Under the pieces are notes generated by a model, which was not told the origin of the DNA, made no database searches, and saw only the letters and a program-made list of their open reading frames with translations. A program made the position numbers and the translations under genes. Below are positions 18,486-26,980 of a DNA stretch of 64,000 nt, in pieces; the first letter of the stretch is position 1; the number at the start of each line of letters is the position of its first letter. The stretch is from Rhodocyclaceae bacterium (GTDB taxonomy: Bacteria; Pseudomonadota; Gammaproteobacteria; Burkholderiales; Rhodocyclaceae). The DNA lies in NCBI GenBank assembly GCA_003963315.1, contig RXJP01000016.1, forward strand, positions 1 through 64,000, given 5' to 3'.

Positions 18486-19163
18486 TCACTTGCGCCCGAC
18501 ACCGACGGCGAACAGGTAATGGGCCATGGGGTAGTAGCCGGTATGGACCATCTCGTCGTTCATGGAAAAGATGAAGGTGTTGGCGAAATAGCGGTCGGAA
18601 AGTTCTTTCAGGGTCTTGGCGTTCTTCAGGTTGATGTGTTGATGATCGCTACGATGGGTGGCGTACTGGGAGGCGGATTCATTGGGGGTGCCGATGATCA
18701 TGACGCCATCCTTGCTCAGGCAGCTCACCATGTTTTCGACGAAAGGGCGTTCGTAGGCCGGCTCCAGGTGTTCGATCACGTCGATGTTGAAGATCGCGTC
18801 GTATTCGCCCGGGGGCGGTGCGGAGGAAACATCGGCGACATCGAAAGTGACGTTGCCGAGGAAGGCCAGGCGGCGGCGATTGCCGACGATGTTCCTTTCC
18901 TCCCAGTCCACACAGTGGAGCTTGCCCACCTCCTGGGCGACGATGGGGGTACCGAAACCGTCGCCGCAGCCCACCTCCAGAACCCGGGCCTTGCCGGACA
19001 GCATCTTGGCGCAGAACTTATAACGGGCGAGGACGAAGGCCATGTGCTTGGGGTCATGGCGCATGCTGTAAGAAGTCCACGGTCCCAAGGGGATTTCTTC
19101 CGTTTCAAATTGATCGTTGGTGGCCTCAATATGGAGCTTCCAAGCCAGACGGGACTCTTGCAT
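18486..19163 (-). CDS. Class I SAM-dependent methyltransferase
   Basis: A 225-residue methyltransferase. The SAM-binding loop VLEVGCGDGFGTP lies at about 60-72, followed by HCVDWEE and later the DAIFNIDVIEHLEP motif IV region, typical of Methyltransf_11/23 enzymes. A clear AAAGGAAA ribosome site precedes the ATG. It lies between the SDR and acetolactate-synthase-like genes. Probable substrates are hydroxyl, amine or carbon positions of the sugar produced by the operon. C-methylation is possible because many cluster enzymes act on keto sugars, but sequence does not decide it. Confidence 0.8.
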   Translation of the reverse strand: MQESRLAWKLHIEATNDQFETEEIPLGPWTSYSMRHDPKHMAFVLARYKFCAKMLSGKARVLEVGCGDGFGTPIVAQEVGKLHCVDWEERNIVGNRRRLAFLGNVTFDVADVSSAPPPGEYDAIFNIDVIEHLEPAYERPFVENMVSCLSKDGVMIIGTPNESASQYATHRSDHQHINLKNAKTLKELSDRYFANTFIFSMNDEMVHTGYYPMAHYLFAVGVGRK

Positions 19164-19231
19164 AGCGTTTCCTTTAGGTCATTCATGTCGCCAAAAACCG
19201 GCCGCGAAAGTAGTTTCGCGACGCCGGCGCG

Positions 19232-20038
19232 TCAGGTATTCCGGTTCCTTCTCAGCTTGTACATATTCTTGTCCGCCTTCAACTCGGCGGCCAGTTCGTC
19301 ACTGCCCCAGGCATCGTGCACCACCGACAGGTTGCGCCCGCCCACCACATCGCGGCCTTGCCGGCTCGACCATTCCAGGCACTGGTAGATGTCCTCGAAG
19401 GAGGTCCCATTGTCGGCGGAGGAAGCCATGAACTGCTCCACCCGCGCCAGATTGCCTTCCGCCCTCGTCCCGGCCTTCAGGGTCTCGTAGTGGGTCTTGG
19501 TCTTCACGAAGCCGGGGCCGAGGATGAAGATGTTGACGTCGTCGGCTTCGTCGTCAATCAGCTCGCACATCTTGATCAGGCCGATTTTGGCCACGCAATA
19601 AGCGGAATAACAACGGAAGGGGTTGTTGGTGCCTCCCCCCGCCAACAGGGCGATGTTGGCGATTTTCGTGGCGTCCCGCAAGGGGTAGAGGGCGTGTACG
19701 GCGCGGAGCTGGGAAACCATGTTGACGTCTACCGACTGCGCCCAGTCGTCGAAGTCCAGGTCGAAGAAACGGCCAATCGGCTCGCTGGTGCCCACCGAAC
19801 TGAACAGGGTATTCCAGGCATAGCCGCTATCTTCGACAAAGCGGGCCAGGGCGGCAACGTCCTGTTTGTGCGTCAGGTCGCATTGGAACAGGGTGACGCC
19901 GTTCAGGTTTTCCAATTCTTCCCGCGCGGCGAAATCCTTGCGATAAGTGCCCAGCACCTTGGCGCCATCGCGCTGATACAAGCGACAGATGTTCTGGCCA
20001 ATATCGGCGCTGACGCCGAGGATGATGATGGCGGTCAT
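19232..20038 (-). CDS. Short-chain dehydrogenase/reductase
   Basis: A 268-residue classical SDR. The cofactor loop is ILGVSADIGQNI (residues 6-17), a variant of TGxxxGIG lacking the first glycines, and the active site is YCVAK with the expected Tyr and Lys. The ATG at 20038 is preferred because GGAG stands six bases before it. An ATG four codons earlier overlaps the stop of the aminotransferase gene (TAATG). It probably reduces a keto group on an intermediate of this operon. Adjacent to the class I aminotransferase, it may act on the same carbon chain. Confidence 0.78.
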   Translation of the reverse strand: MTAIIILGVSADIGQNICRLYQRDGAKVLGTYRKDFAAREELENLNGVTLFQCDLTHKQDVAALARFVEDSGYAWNTLFSSVGTSEPIGRFFDLDFDDWAQSVDVNMVSQLRAVHALYPLRDATKIANIALLAGGGTNNPFRCYSAYCVAKIGLIKMCELIDDEADDVNIFILGPGFVKTKTHYETLKAGTRAEGNLARVEQFMASSADNGTSFEDIYQCLEWSSRQGRDVVGGRNLSVVHDAWGSDELAAELKADKNMYKLRRNRNT

Positions 20039-20049
20039 GGTCGGCTCCA

Positions 20050-21219
20050 TTACTGAAACAAGGCCAGCAATCGGTCCATGCCCTTCTGGATGTTGGCCGA
20101 AGAGTTGGCGAAACAGAAACGCACATAGCCTTCGCCATGTCGGCCGAAGAAGGAGCCGGGGCAGGCGGTAACGCCCGCCTGTTGCAGGATGTGGTCGGCG
20201 AACTCACGATCCGTCATACCGCTTTTCTTGACGTTGGCGAAGGCATAGAAGGCCCCCTTCGGATACTGGCAGGACACACCGCGAATCTGGTTCAACAGCC
20301 CCACCATCAAGTCCCGCCGCTGCCGGTACTCCTGCATCATCGCCGAGATGGCGGACTGGCTGGCCGTCATGGCCTCGATGGCCGCCGCCTGGATGAAGGG
20401 CGAAACGCAGGAGGTGGTGGTTTCCAGCAGCAGTTGCATCCTGGCCACCAGGTCGGCCGGGGCGGTCATCGCACCGATGCGCCAGCCGGTCATCGCGTAG
20501 GACTTGCTGAAGGAATGGACGATGATCGTCCGCTCTTTGCACTGGTCGTAAACGCTGGGGGAGGCGAACTTGGTGTCGGCATCCTCGTACACCATGCGGC
20601 CATAGACTTCGTCGCTCAGCAGATACAGATCGTACTTCTCGGCGATGTCGTAGATCGCCTTCATCTCCGCCTCGCCCAGCACTGCGCCGGTGGGGTTGTG
20701 GGGCGAGTTGATGAGGATCATGCGGGTCTTGGGCGTGATCGCCTTTTCCAAATCCGCCGGATCGAGCTCAAACTGGTTTTCCTCATACAGCGGCACGCCG
20801 ACGGGGACAATGCCCAGCAGCTTCATGATGGAACGGTAGGAGACGAAACAAGGGTCCACCGTGACCACTTCCTCCCCCGGATTCACGGTGCAGGCCAAAG
20901 CGTAGTAAATCTGCACGTTGCCGCCCTGGGTCACCAGGATCTGGTCATGGCTGGGGCGGAACCCACGGGAGCGCTGGGTGATGTCCGCCGCCGCGCGCTT
21001 GAAGCCCTCGGTGCCGGAAGAGTTGGTGTAGTGGGTGTCGCCCCGGCGCAGGGCTTCGATGCACTTCTCGACGATGTTCGGCGGCGTATCGAAATCCGGG
21101 TCGCCGATTTCGAAGTGGACAATGTCCCGCCCAGCCTGTTCCAGTTGCCGCGCCTGGGACAGGATCTGGAACATCTGCTGTCCCTCGAGGACTTTGCTGG
21201 CTTCGGAAAAGTGTTTCAT
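20050..21219 (-). CDS. Class I/II PLP-dependent aminotransferase
   Basis: A 389-residue fold-type I aminotransferase of the aspartate aminotransferase superfamily. The PLP lysine is in SFSKSYAMTGWRIG, INSPHNPTGAV carries the conserved Asn, SDEVYGRM the Asp and Tyr, and YVRFCFANS the C-terminal arginine. This is the amino acid/keto acid type, unlike the DegT-type sugar aminotransferase at 6317. It therefore probably acts on a keto acid or acyl chain rather than on a nucleotide sugar. It lies directly after the E1-like ThDP pair, so it could aminate or supply that system's keto-acid substrate. This link is inferred. Confidence 0.85.
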   Translation of the reverse strand: MKHFSEASKVLEGQQMFQILSQARQLEQAGRDIVHFEIGDPDFDTPPNIVEKCIEALRRGDTHYTNSSGTEGFKRAAADITQRSRGFRPSHDQILVTQGGNVQIYYALACTVNPGEEVVTVDPCFVSYRSIMKLLGIVPVGVPLYEENQFELDPADLEKAITPKTRMILINSPHNPTGAVLGEAEMKAIYDIAEKYDLYLLSDEVYGRMVYEDADTKFASPSVYDQCKERTIIVHSFSKSYAMTGWRIGAMTAPADLVARMQLLLETTTSCVSPFIQAAAIEAMTASQSAISAMMQEYRQRRDLMVGLLNQIRGVSCQYPKGAFYAFANVKKSGMTDREFADHILQQAGVTACPGSFFGRHGEGYVRFCFANSSANIQKGMDRLLALFQ

Positions 21220-21247
21220 CTGGGAAATCCGTTTGCTTCGTCAGCGC

Positions 21248-22303
21248 TCAAAACGGACCGGCGAACCAGTCGCCCGGCACGTCATGGGGATGGCTTCTTT
21301 GCCCGGCCAGGGGCGCGGTGTCCACCGGCCGTCCGAGCATGGTGCCGATCCGCCCGGCGACATGCTCGGCGCGGACATGGTAGTGCTCGGTCAGCGCCGG
21401 GCTGGTGGCTTCGGGGAAGTCGGGCATCGCCAGGCGCTGCGGTGCGCAGATCAGGGCATCCCAGCAGCGCTCGGCGATACGCGCCACCACTTCGCCGGAC
21501 ACGGAGCCGGTCAGGTTGCCCGTATCCAGCACCAGCAGACGCCCGGTGCGGCACACGGAGGCCTCGATGGTCGGCCAGTCGATGGGGCGGATGCTGCGCA
21601 GATCGATCAGGTCGCAATGGATGCCCTGGGCGGCCAGATAGTCCGCTGCGTGGATGGCCTCGACGGTCATGTAGGACATGGACACCACGGTGATGTCCTT
21701 GCCCTCCCTCACGGTCTTCGCCTTGCCCAGGGGCAGGCGGTAGTCGCCGGCGGGTACTTCGCCCTTCATGTTGTGCAGCCAGCGGTGTTCCAGAAAGATC
21801 ACCGGATCGGGATCGAAGATTGCCGACAGCAGCAGCCCCTTGGCGTCTTCGGCACTGGCCGGCATCACCACTTTCAGTCCGGGCACATGGGCGAACCAGG
21901 CCTGTAGGTTTTGCGAATGGGTCGGCCCCTGTCCCCAGCCGCGGCCGAGAATCATGCGTACCGTCAGCGGCACGCTGCGTTGCCCGCCGAACATGAAGTG
22001 CCACTTGGCGGCGTTGTTCACCAACTGGTCCATGGACAGCAAGGCGAAATCCAGGCGCTGGTGGGTGATGACGGGGCGCAGGCCATACAGCGCGGCACCG
22101 ATGCCGATGCCGGTCATGGCATTCTCGGCGGTGGGCATGTCGAACAGCCGCTCCGGACCAAATTTTTCCTGCAAGCCAAGGGTGGTGCCAAACACGCCCT
22201 TGGGGTCGGGCACCCCCAAGCCATAACAGATGACGCCGGGGTCGAGGCGCATCGCCTCGCTCAGCGCGGCGTTGATCGCCTGGGCGAAGGTCGTCTGGCT
22301 CAT
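21248..22303 (-). CDS. Pyruvate dehydrogenase E1 beta-like ThDP enzyme subunit
   Basis: A 351-residue transketolase-type Pyr-domain protein of the E1-beta family (PdhB/AcoB/BkdA2-like). The start is the ATG whose first bases overlap the alpha-subunit stop (ATGA). FDMPTAENAMTGIGIGAAL carries the conserved glutamate that contacts the ThDP aminopyrimidine. The C-terminal domain (from about 220) is the transketolase C region. It pairs with the alpha gene just upstream to form a heterotetrameric decarboxylase. No E2 lipoyl acyltransferase or E3 is present here, so the acyl or acetaldehyde unit is probably passed to another acceptor. Confidence 0.86.
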   Translation of the reverse strand: MSQTTFAQAINAALSEAMRLDPGVICYGLGVPDPKGVFGTTLGLQEKFGPERLFDMPTAENAMTGIGIGAALYGLRPVITHQRLDFALLSMDQLVNNAAKWHFMFGGQRSVPLTVRMILGRGWGQGPTHSQNLQAWFAHVPGLKVVMPASAEDAKGLLLSAIFDPDPVIFLEHRWLHNMKGEVPAGDYRLPLGKAKTVREGKDITVVSMSYMTVEAIHAADYLAAQGIHCDLIDLRSIRPIDWPTIEASVCRTGRLLVLDTGNLTGSVSGEVVARIAERCWDALICAPQRLAMPDFPEATSPALTEHYHVRAEHVAGRIGTMLGRPVDTAPLAGQRSHPHDVPGDWFAGPF

Positions 22304-23286
22304 GCCGCCCCCGCCCATGGATTGGCGTAGAGGTCGGTGTAGGCCGTCTCGGGGGCAGGCCAGGGTGCGGCCTCCGCATCGGCGAAGGCGGCGTCAACTT
22401 CCTGTTTGATGTCGGCGTCCATGCGCGCAACATCATCGGCATTCATGGTGGCATCCGCAAGCAAGGCGGCCTGCAAGCGTTCAACGGGGTCTTTTGCTTT
22501 CCAGGCCAGGTATTCGGCCTCGGTCCGATAGCCGATGTCATTGTCGAAGTTGGGCCCGCAATGCTCCAGCCAGCGGTAGGTGGAAAACTCCAGGAACCTG
22601 GGGCCGCCGCCGGCGCGAATCTCGGCCAGGGCCTTGCTGATTTTTTCGTAGGCCGAGACGGCATCATTGCCGTCGCCACGATCCACGGTGATACCGAGTC
22701 CGGCCACCAGGGAAGCAATATCCCGTCCCGGGGCTTGTCGGACCTGCAACGGGGAATAGACGGAGTAGAGATTGTTCTCGCACAGGAACAGGACAGGCAA
22801 CTGTTTCAGCGCGGCAAAGTTGGCGGACTCGAAAAATGCGCCGGTCTCCAGCACCGCGTCGCCGTGGAAGATGCAGCTAACCTGGCTGCTACCCTTGAGC
22901 TTCATGCCATAGGCCAACCCCACACCCACCGGCACAGTGCCGCCAACAATGGCCGTGCTGCCCATGAACCCCACCGACTCGTCAATCAGGTGCATGGAGC
23001 CGCCCTTGCCTTGACAGCACCCTGTGGCCTTGCCGTAAATCTCCGCCAGCATCGCCTTGAGGTTGCCGCCCTTGCCCAGATAGTGGGCGTGGGCGCGATG
23101 GCCGCTCACCGCCTTGTCGTCCTGGCGCAGCGCCAGGCCCGCCGCCGCGGCAACGCCTTCTTGTCCCACGGACAAATGGGTGGGACAACGCATTTTGCCT
23201 TCGGGGTAACGCCGGGCGATCTCTGCCTCGACGAAGCGGATACGCTTCATCTGGTTGAGCAGCGCCTTGGCGGTGTTTGGGTTCAC
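22300..23286 (-). CDS. Pyruvate dehydrogenase E1 alpha-like ThDP enzyme subunit
   Basis: A 328-residue E1-alpha family protein, the PP-domain half of a 2-oxoacid decarboxylase. The GTG at 23286 is chosen because it overlaps the preceding methyltransferase stop (GTGA); a longer frame to 23382 lies inside that gene. The ThDP-Mg motif runs from FHGDAVLETG to LCENN, and SGHRAHAHYLGKGG and GKGGSMHL match the family's active-site histidine segments. The phosphorylation-loop serines of eukaryotic E1 are not evident. Known sugar-cluster relatives are AviB1/AviB2-type pairs, proposed to attach two-carbon branches to nucleotide sugars. Confidence 0.86.
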   Translation of the reverse strand: MNPNTAKALLNQMKRIRFVEAEIARRYPEGKMRCPTHLSVGQEGVAAAAGLALRQDDKAVSGHRAHAHYLGKGGNLKAMLAEIYGKATGCCQGKGGSMHLIDESVGFMGSTAIVGGTVPVGVGLAYGMKLKGSSQVSCIFHGDAVLETGAFFESANFAALKQLPVLFLCENNLYSVYSPLQVRQAPGRDIASLVAGLGITVDRGDGNDAVSAYEKISKALAEIRAGGGPRFLEFSTYRWLEHCGPNFDNDIGYRTEAEYLAWKAKDPVERLQAALLADATMNADDVARMDADIKQEVDAAFADAEAAPWPAPETAYTDLYANPWAGAA

Positions 23287-23942
23287 GGCACGAACCAGAA
23301 ATAGTCGCCGCTGTAGCCGGCTTCGGCGAACAGGTCGAGCCACTCGTCCACAGAGAGGATGGTCTTTGCCGTCAGGTTCCAAGCAAACATGGCTTCCTTC
23401 TCTTCCTCGTTGCGATAGGCATCCACGGTGATGAAGCTGTGCTTGCGGCTCACGCGCTCGATCTCGCGCAGGGCACGGATAAGCTCGGCCCGCTCCAGGT
23501 TGTGGATGGTATTGATGGACACCACCAGATCGAAGGACTTGTCGGCGAAGGGCAGCTCTCGGGCATCGGCCTGCTGTATGTGGGGCCGCATGTCTTCGAT
23601 GCCGTTGTCCACCGCATATTGGCTGATGTCGACGCCCTTTACGGTGATGCCCGGAATCAGGCGGGCGAAATCGTGAAGCATGAAGCCCTTGGCGCAGCCC
23701 ACATCCAACAGGGAATGGGCGTTGGTCAGGCCGTAGAACTGCTGGAAGGTGGGCACCACCGGCTGCCAGAAGCGTTCATGGTAGGAAAACCCGCCATAAC
23801 CGGTACGGCGCTCGCCGTCAAAAAAATCCTTGCCGAACTGACGAGCGACGGCGCGATCCTCCTCGCTCTTCTCCGCACCCCGTTGCTTCACATCACGCTT
23901 GGTCTTGGGGTAGTTCACCAGCAAATCAATTTCACGTCCCAT
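23283..23942 (-). CDS. Class I SAM-dependent methyltransferase
   Basis: A 219-residue methyltransferase with LLDVGCAKGFMLHD (SAM loop, about 77-90), GVDISQYA, a late FDLVVSINTIHNLE motif and the Methyltransf_11 pattern. The ATG at 23942 follows an AAGGTGAA site; an upstream extension overlaps the epimerase gene and is rejected. The N-terminal ~45 residues, rich in charged residues, are typical of sugar-cluster methyltransferases. It is translationally coupled to the E1-alpha gene by a GTGA overlap. Its substrate is presumably an intermediate of this operon. Confidence 0.8.
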   Translation of the reverse strand: MGREIDLLVNYPKTKRDVKQRGAEKSEEDRAVARQFGKDFFDGERRTGYGGFSYHERFWQPVVPTFQQFYGLTNAHSLLDVGCAKGFMLHDFARLIPGITVKGVDISQYAVDNGIEDMRPHIQQADARELPFADKSFDLVVSINTIHNLERAELIRALREIERVSRKHSFITVDAYRNEEEKEAMFAWNLTAKTILSVDEWLDLFAEAGYSGDYFWFVP

Positions 23943-23965
23943 TTCACCTTCCCTCGCCGTTCTTC

Positions 23966-24952
23966 TCAGGCCTTGTGCTGATAGTCCAGGGGTTGCTGGC
24001 TGAGCACTGCAAAATTCTTCCTCACCCAATCTATGCACTCATCCAGCCCCTGATCCAGGCCGATGGCGTCCTGCCACGCCAACTCGCTTCTCAGTTTGCT
24101 GCTGTCCAAGTGATAGGCAGAGTCCTTGCCCAGGCGCTCGCCCACCACTTCCACATGCTTGGCAAAGTCCACGCCCAGCTTCGCGCATATCTTTTCCACC
24201 AATTCCCGAATGGAAATCACGTCGTGGGTGGCGATGTGATAGGTGTCGCCATTTTGGCCCTGGTGCATGATCTTCCAGGTGGCATCCGACACATCGCGAA
24301 TATGAATGAAGGAACGGGTCGACACGCCGCCGCCATGGAGTTGCAGCTTGCGCCCCATGAGGATGAACAGGATCGTCCGCGGGATGATGCGATACAACTG
24401 CTGGCCAGGGCCGTACACGTTGGCGGCACGGGTGCTGACCACGGGGAAGCCATAGGTTGCATGGAACGTGCGCAGACTCAAATCCGCCGCCGCCCGCGAA
24501 ACCGCATAGGGCGTGGAGGGATTGAAAGGATGGTCTTCCGTCACGAAACCGGAGCAACTGCCGTAAACCTCCGGCGTGGTGACATGGACGTAGCGCTTGA
24601 GGAAATCACACTTGCGCAACGCATCGTGGAAGTTGATCGTGGCCACCACATTGGTCATGAACCAGTCGCCCGGGCGCTGCCAGCTCTCTCCCACCATGCT
24701 TTGGGCGGCAAAGTTCACCACGTAGTCGGGGCAGACACCGTGGGCAAGGTCCATGATGCTACCTAGATCCCGATTCAGGTCCAGTTGATGGAATTCGAAA
24801 TTGTCATGCCGATGCCACGCATAGGGCAGCAACTCCGGGATCGGCTCGGGAGAGCGGCTGATGCCCACCACCCGGGCGCCCTTGCCGAGAGCGAAATCGA
24901 CAAAGCTCGCACCGGAAAAGGAATTGCTGCCAACCGCCAAAATGGTTTCCAC
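23966..24952 (-). CDS. NAD-dependent epimerase/dehydratase, GDP-mannose 4,6-dehydratase-like
   Basis: A 328-residue extended SDR starting at GTG with GGAGGGG seven bases upstream. Cofactor binding is at VGSNSFSGASF (variant of GxxGxxG). TTPEVYGS occupies the place of the dehydratase STDEVYG loop, and the catalytic Tyr/Lys are in YAVSRAAAD, where the usual lysine of YxxxK reads arginine. The nearest family type is GDP-mannose 4,6-dehydratase or DmhA-like GDP-heptose dehydratase. The TPE and YxxxR deviations make full dehydratase activity uncertain. It follows the GmhA-like gene by one base, consistent with acting on a GDP-heptose. Confidence 0.78.
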   Translation of the reverse strand: METILAVGSNSFSGASFVDFALGKGARVVGISRSPEPIPELLPYAWHRHDNFEFHQLDLNRDLGSIMDLAHGVCPDYVVNFAAQSMVGESWQRPGDWFMTNVVATINFHDALRKCDFLKRYVHVTTPEVYGSCSGFVTEDHPFNPSTPYAVSRAAADLSLRTFHATYGFPVVSTRAANVYGPGQQLYRIIPRTILFILMGRKLQLHGGGVSTRSFIHIRDVSDATWKIMHQGQNGDTYHIATHDVISIRELVEKICAKLGVDFAKHVEVVGERLGKDSAYHLDSSKLRSELAWQDAIGLDQGLDECIDWVRKNFAVLSQQPLDYQHKA

Positions 24953-24953
24953 G

Positions 24954-25526
24954 CTACCCCTCCTGACGCTGCTCGTAAAGCCACTGCATCAACATGTGGC
25001 CGACGATGACCTGCATATCCTCGGCGATCTGCATGTCGCCCACCGGGAAGTGGATGGCGTTATCGACAAGGGCCCGACACTGCCCGCCTTCGTAACCCAG
25101 GATGGCGTGGGTTTTGATTCCCATCGTCTTGGCCTGATGGATCGCGTTAACGATGTTCGCCGAATTGCCGCTGCCGGACAGGACGATCAGCAAGTCGCCG
25201 TGATTGCCCTGCACCGCCAGTTGTTCGCTATAGATTCTGTCGTAGCCCAAATCATTGGCCAGGCAGGTCAGGACGGCCGGATTGGCTGGCAGGGCCAAGG
25301 CCTTGATGCCGCGACCGGTGCGTTTGGCAACCCCATAAACAAAGTCGTTTGCCAAATGCATGGCATTCCCCGCGCTGCCGCCGTTACCGCACAGGAAAAC
25401 CTGTCCGCCCCCACGCCACACGGCTAGCATGTCCCGGGCAAGCACGGTTACGCCTTGCCAATCGCTCGAGGCCAAGACGGCGCCGAGCTTTTCCGCATAT
25501 TTTGAAAAAAAATCCTCTAAGGCCAT
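24954..25526 (-). CDS. SIS-domain sugar isomerase, GmhA-like
   Basis: A 190-residue single SIS-domain protein of GmhA/DiaA size. CGNGGSAGNAMH (about 46-57) and LSGSGNSANIV (about 115-125) are the two phosphosugar-binding loops. GmhA converts sedoheptulose 7-phosphate to D-glycero-D-manno-heptose 7-phosphate. As I recall the enteric enzyme, the helix after the first loop reads AMHFAEEL and supplies a catalytic glutamate. Here it reads AMHLANDF, so the substrate or mechanism may differ. The ATG at 25526 is taken; a TTG 33 bp upstream is in frame. With the kinase and HddC-like genes it suggests a heptose pathway. Confidence 0.76.
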   Translation of the reverse strand: MALEDFFSKYAEKLGAVLASSDWQGVTVLARDMLAVWRGGGQVFLCGNGGSAGNAMHLANDFVYGVAKRTGRGIKALALPANPAVLTCLANDLGYDRIYSEQLAVQGNHGDLLIVLSGSGNSANIVNAIHQAKTMGIKTHAILGYEGGQCRALVDNAIHFPVGDMQIAEDMQVIVGHMLMQWLYEQRQEG

Positions 25527-25607
25527 AGAAGCACTCAATCTCTCTTGATCAACTCCCAACCTCGGGAACCACCTCGGATACGCCCCGCCCGAAGCGAAAG
25601 GGGCTGC

Positions 25608-26546
25608 TCAGGCCAGGCTGTTCTTCTGCATCCATTTGAGGTTGTGGTAACGATCCTCATCACGGAAATCCCCTTGGCGGAATTTCTCCACGAGCTCACG
25701 GATTGCGGTGTCGACATTCTTGCGGGGGAAAAACCCGGTGGCCAGCAACTTGTCGGAATTGACCCGATAGGACCGGGGATCATTGGATTCGGTAACAACG
25801 ATTTCTGCCGGCACATGCCGGGTCACCATTTCAGCGATTTCCAGAATGGAGAGGTTCTCGAAACCGGCGTTATAAATACCCGTCGCTTCGGGGTGGTCGA
25901 TCAGGTGCAGGTAAACGTCGGTAATGTCATCGATATGAATGTTCGGTCGAATTTGCTTTCCGCCGAATACCGTGACCCGGCCCTTGGTCAAGGCTTGCAC
26001 TGTCAACATATTCACCGACACATCCAAACGAAGGCGCGGCGAATAACCACAGACTGTTGCGGGACGGACTATTTGCACCGCCATGTCGTCCTGGTAGCTG
26101 AGGAGCACCCGCTCCGCCACCATCTTCGTTTTGTTGTATTCCGAGATGGGCTCGAGCTCCAACTCTTCCACCACCTGCAACTCTTCCTTGACCCCATACA
26201 CGCTGCCGGACGACGCATAGATGAATCGTTTCACGCCGCAGCGCTTGGCCCGGTCGGCCAACTGCATGGTAGCCAGCGCGCTGGTCTCCCATGTGAGCTT
26301 CGGATTGAGGTCGCCACAGGGGTCATTGGCGATTGATGACAGATGGACGATGCAATCGATACTGTCCAGGGGAACTGTGTGGATATCCCTCACGTCGCCC
26401 TGGATCACGACAAGGTTTCCATGGGGCTGGAGATAGTTGCCGAACCACTGCGTATCAAAGGCCACCACTTGATAGCCGCGATCCAATAATTTCGGGATGA
26501 GCACATGGCCTTTGTATCCGCATCCCCCGGTCACCAACACCTTCAT
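25608..26546 (-). CDS. NAD-dependent sugar epimerase/dehydratase
   Basis: A 312-residue extended SDR and the first gene of the minus-strand operon. The NAD loop is VTGGCGYKGHVL (5-16), the central region has YASSGSVYGV and the catalytic pair lies in YNKTK (Tyr and Lys present). The ATG at 26546 follows a GGAGTAAGG site; a longer frame adds 20 residues without a good site. The family includes UDP-glucose 4-epimerases, WcaG-like reductases and 3,5-epimerases of GDP-sugars. The substrate is unknown, probably the same nucleotide sugar as for the 24952 enzyme. Confidence 0.82.
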   Translation of the reverse strand: MKVLVTGGCGYKGHVLIPKLLDRGYQVVAFDTQWFGNYLQPHGNLVVIQGDVRDIHTVPLDSIDCIVHLSSIANDPCGDLNPKLTWETSALATMQLADRAKRCGVKRFIYASSGSVYGVKEELQVVEELELEPISEYNKTKMVAERVLLSYQDDMAVQIVRPATVCGYSPRLRLDVSVNMLTVQALTKGRVTVFGGKQIRPNIHIDDITDVYLHLIDHPEATGIYNAGFENLSILEIAEMVTRHVPAEIVVTESNDPRSYRVNSDKLLATGFFPRKNVDTAIRELVEKFRQGDFRDEDRYHNLKWMQKNSLA

Positions 26547-26980
26547 CGCCTTACTCCACATGGACATTCGGGCACACGTGACCCGGATTTGGCTTACCGC
26601 CCTCAACCGGGCCCTGTCTCAACGTTCTACCCTTCGGGGATCGCAAAACCTTATATAGGGCTTTGTGATTTAACCATGGCGTTCTCATTGCCCGGCCTGA
26701 TGAAATCGGGGCAATTCCCCCTGTTTTCCCCGGCCAACCCCGATAAAGAGGTGCAAAATGCCGGGGGTTCCCTACTTTCCAGCGATGGGCTGGGGATTTA
26801 GCGAAGCGCGAACAACTGTTAACAACGGCGCAGACCAGGGTTTCTTGACTACCGTCCGTTTATATTCAGGCAATTGATTAATCGCGCCCCCGATGCCCCT
26901 TGAGGTCATTCAAAGAACAAAGTCTTTGCGTGCTAAAGATAGGCCTATATTTGCCGCTATAACATGACGAGCCCTATCTT
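26547..26980. other. 434-bp divergent intergenic region
   Basis: No gene is seen. The region must hold the promoter of the 14-gene minus-strand operon and that of the ACP-FkbM pair on the plus strand. The right part is AT-rich (for example around 26860-26965) against the GC-rich surroundings. I find no well-spaced sigma-70 pair, no sigma-54 GG-N10-GC match and no sigma-28 match that I trust. A TACCGCC at 26595-26601 reads GGCGGTA on the minus strand, like the core of an RfaH ops element, about 50 bases before the first gene. Confidence 0.5.

Noticed and set aside
20137-21693. Open frame of 518 codons on the plus strand
   Set aside because: Antisense to the aminotransferase and E1-beta genes; no motif, atypical composition.
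26860-26965. Possible sigma-70 boxes (TTGACT, TATATT, TATAAC) before the ACP gene
   Set aside because: No pair has 16-18 bp spacing, so no promoter is called.
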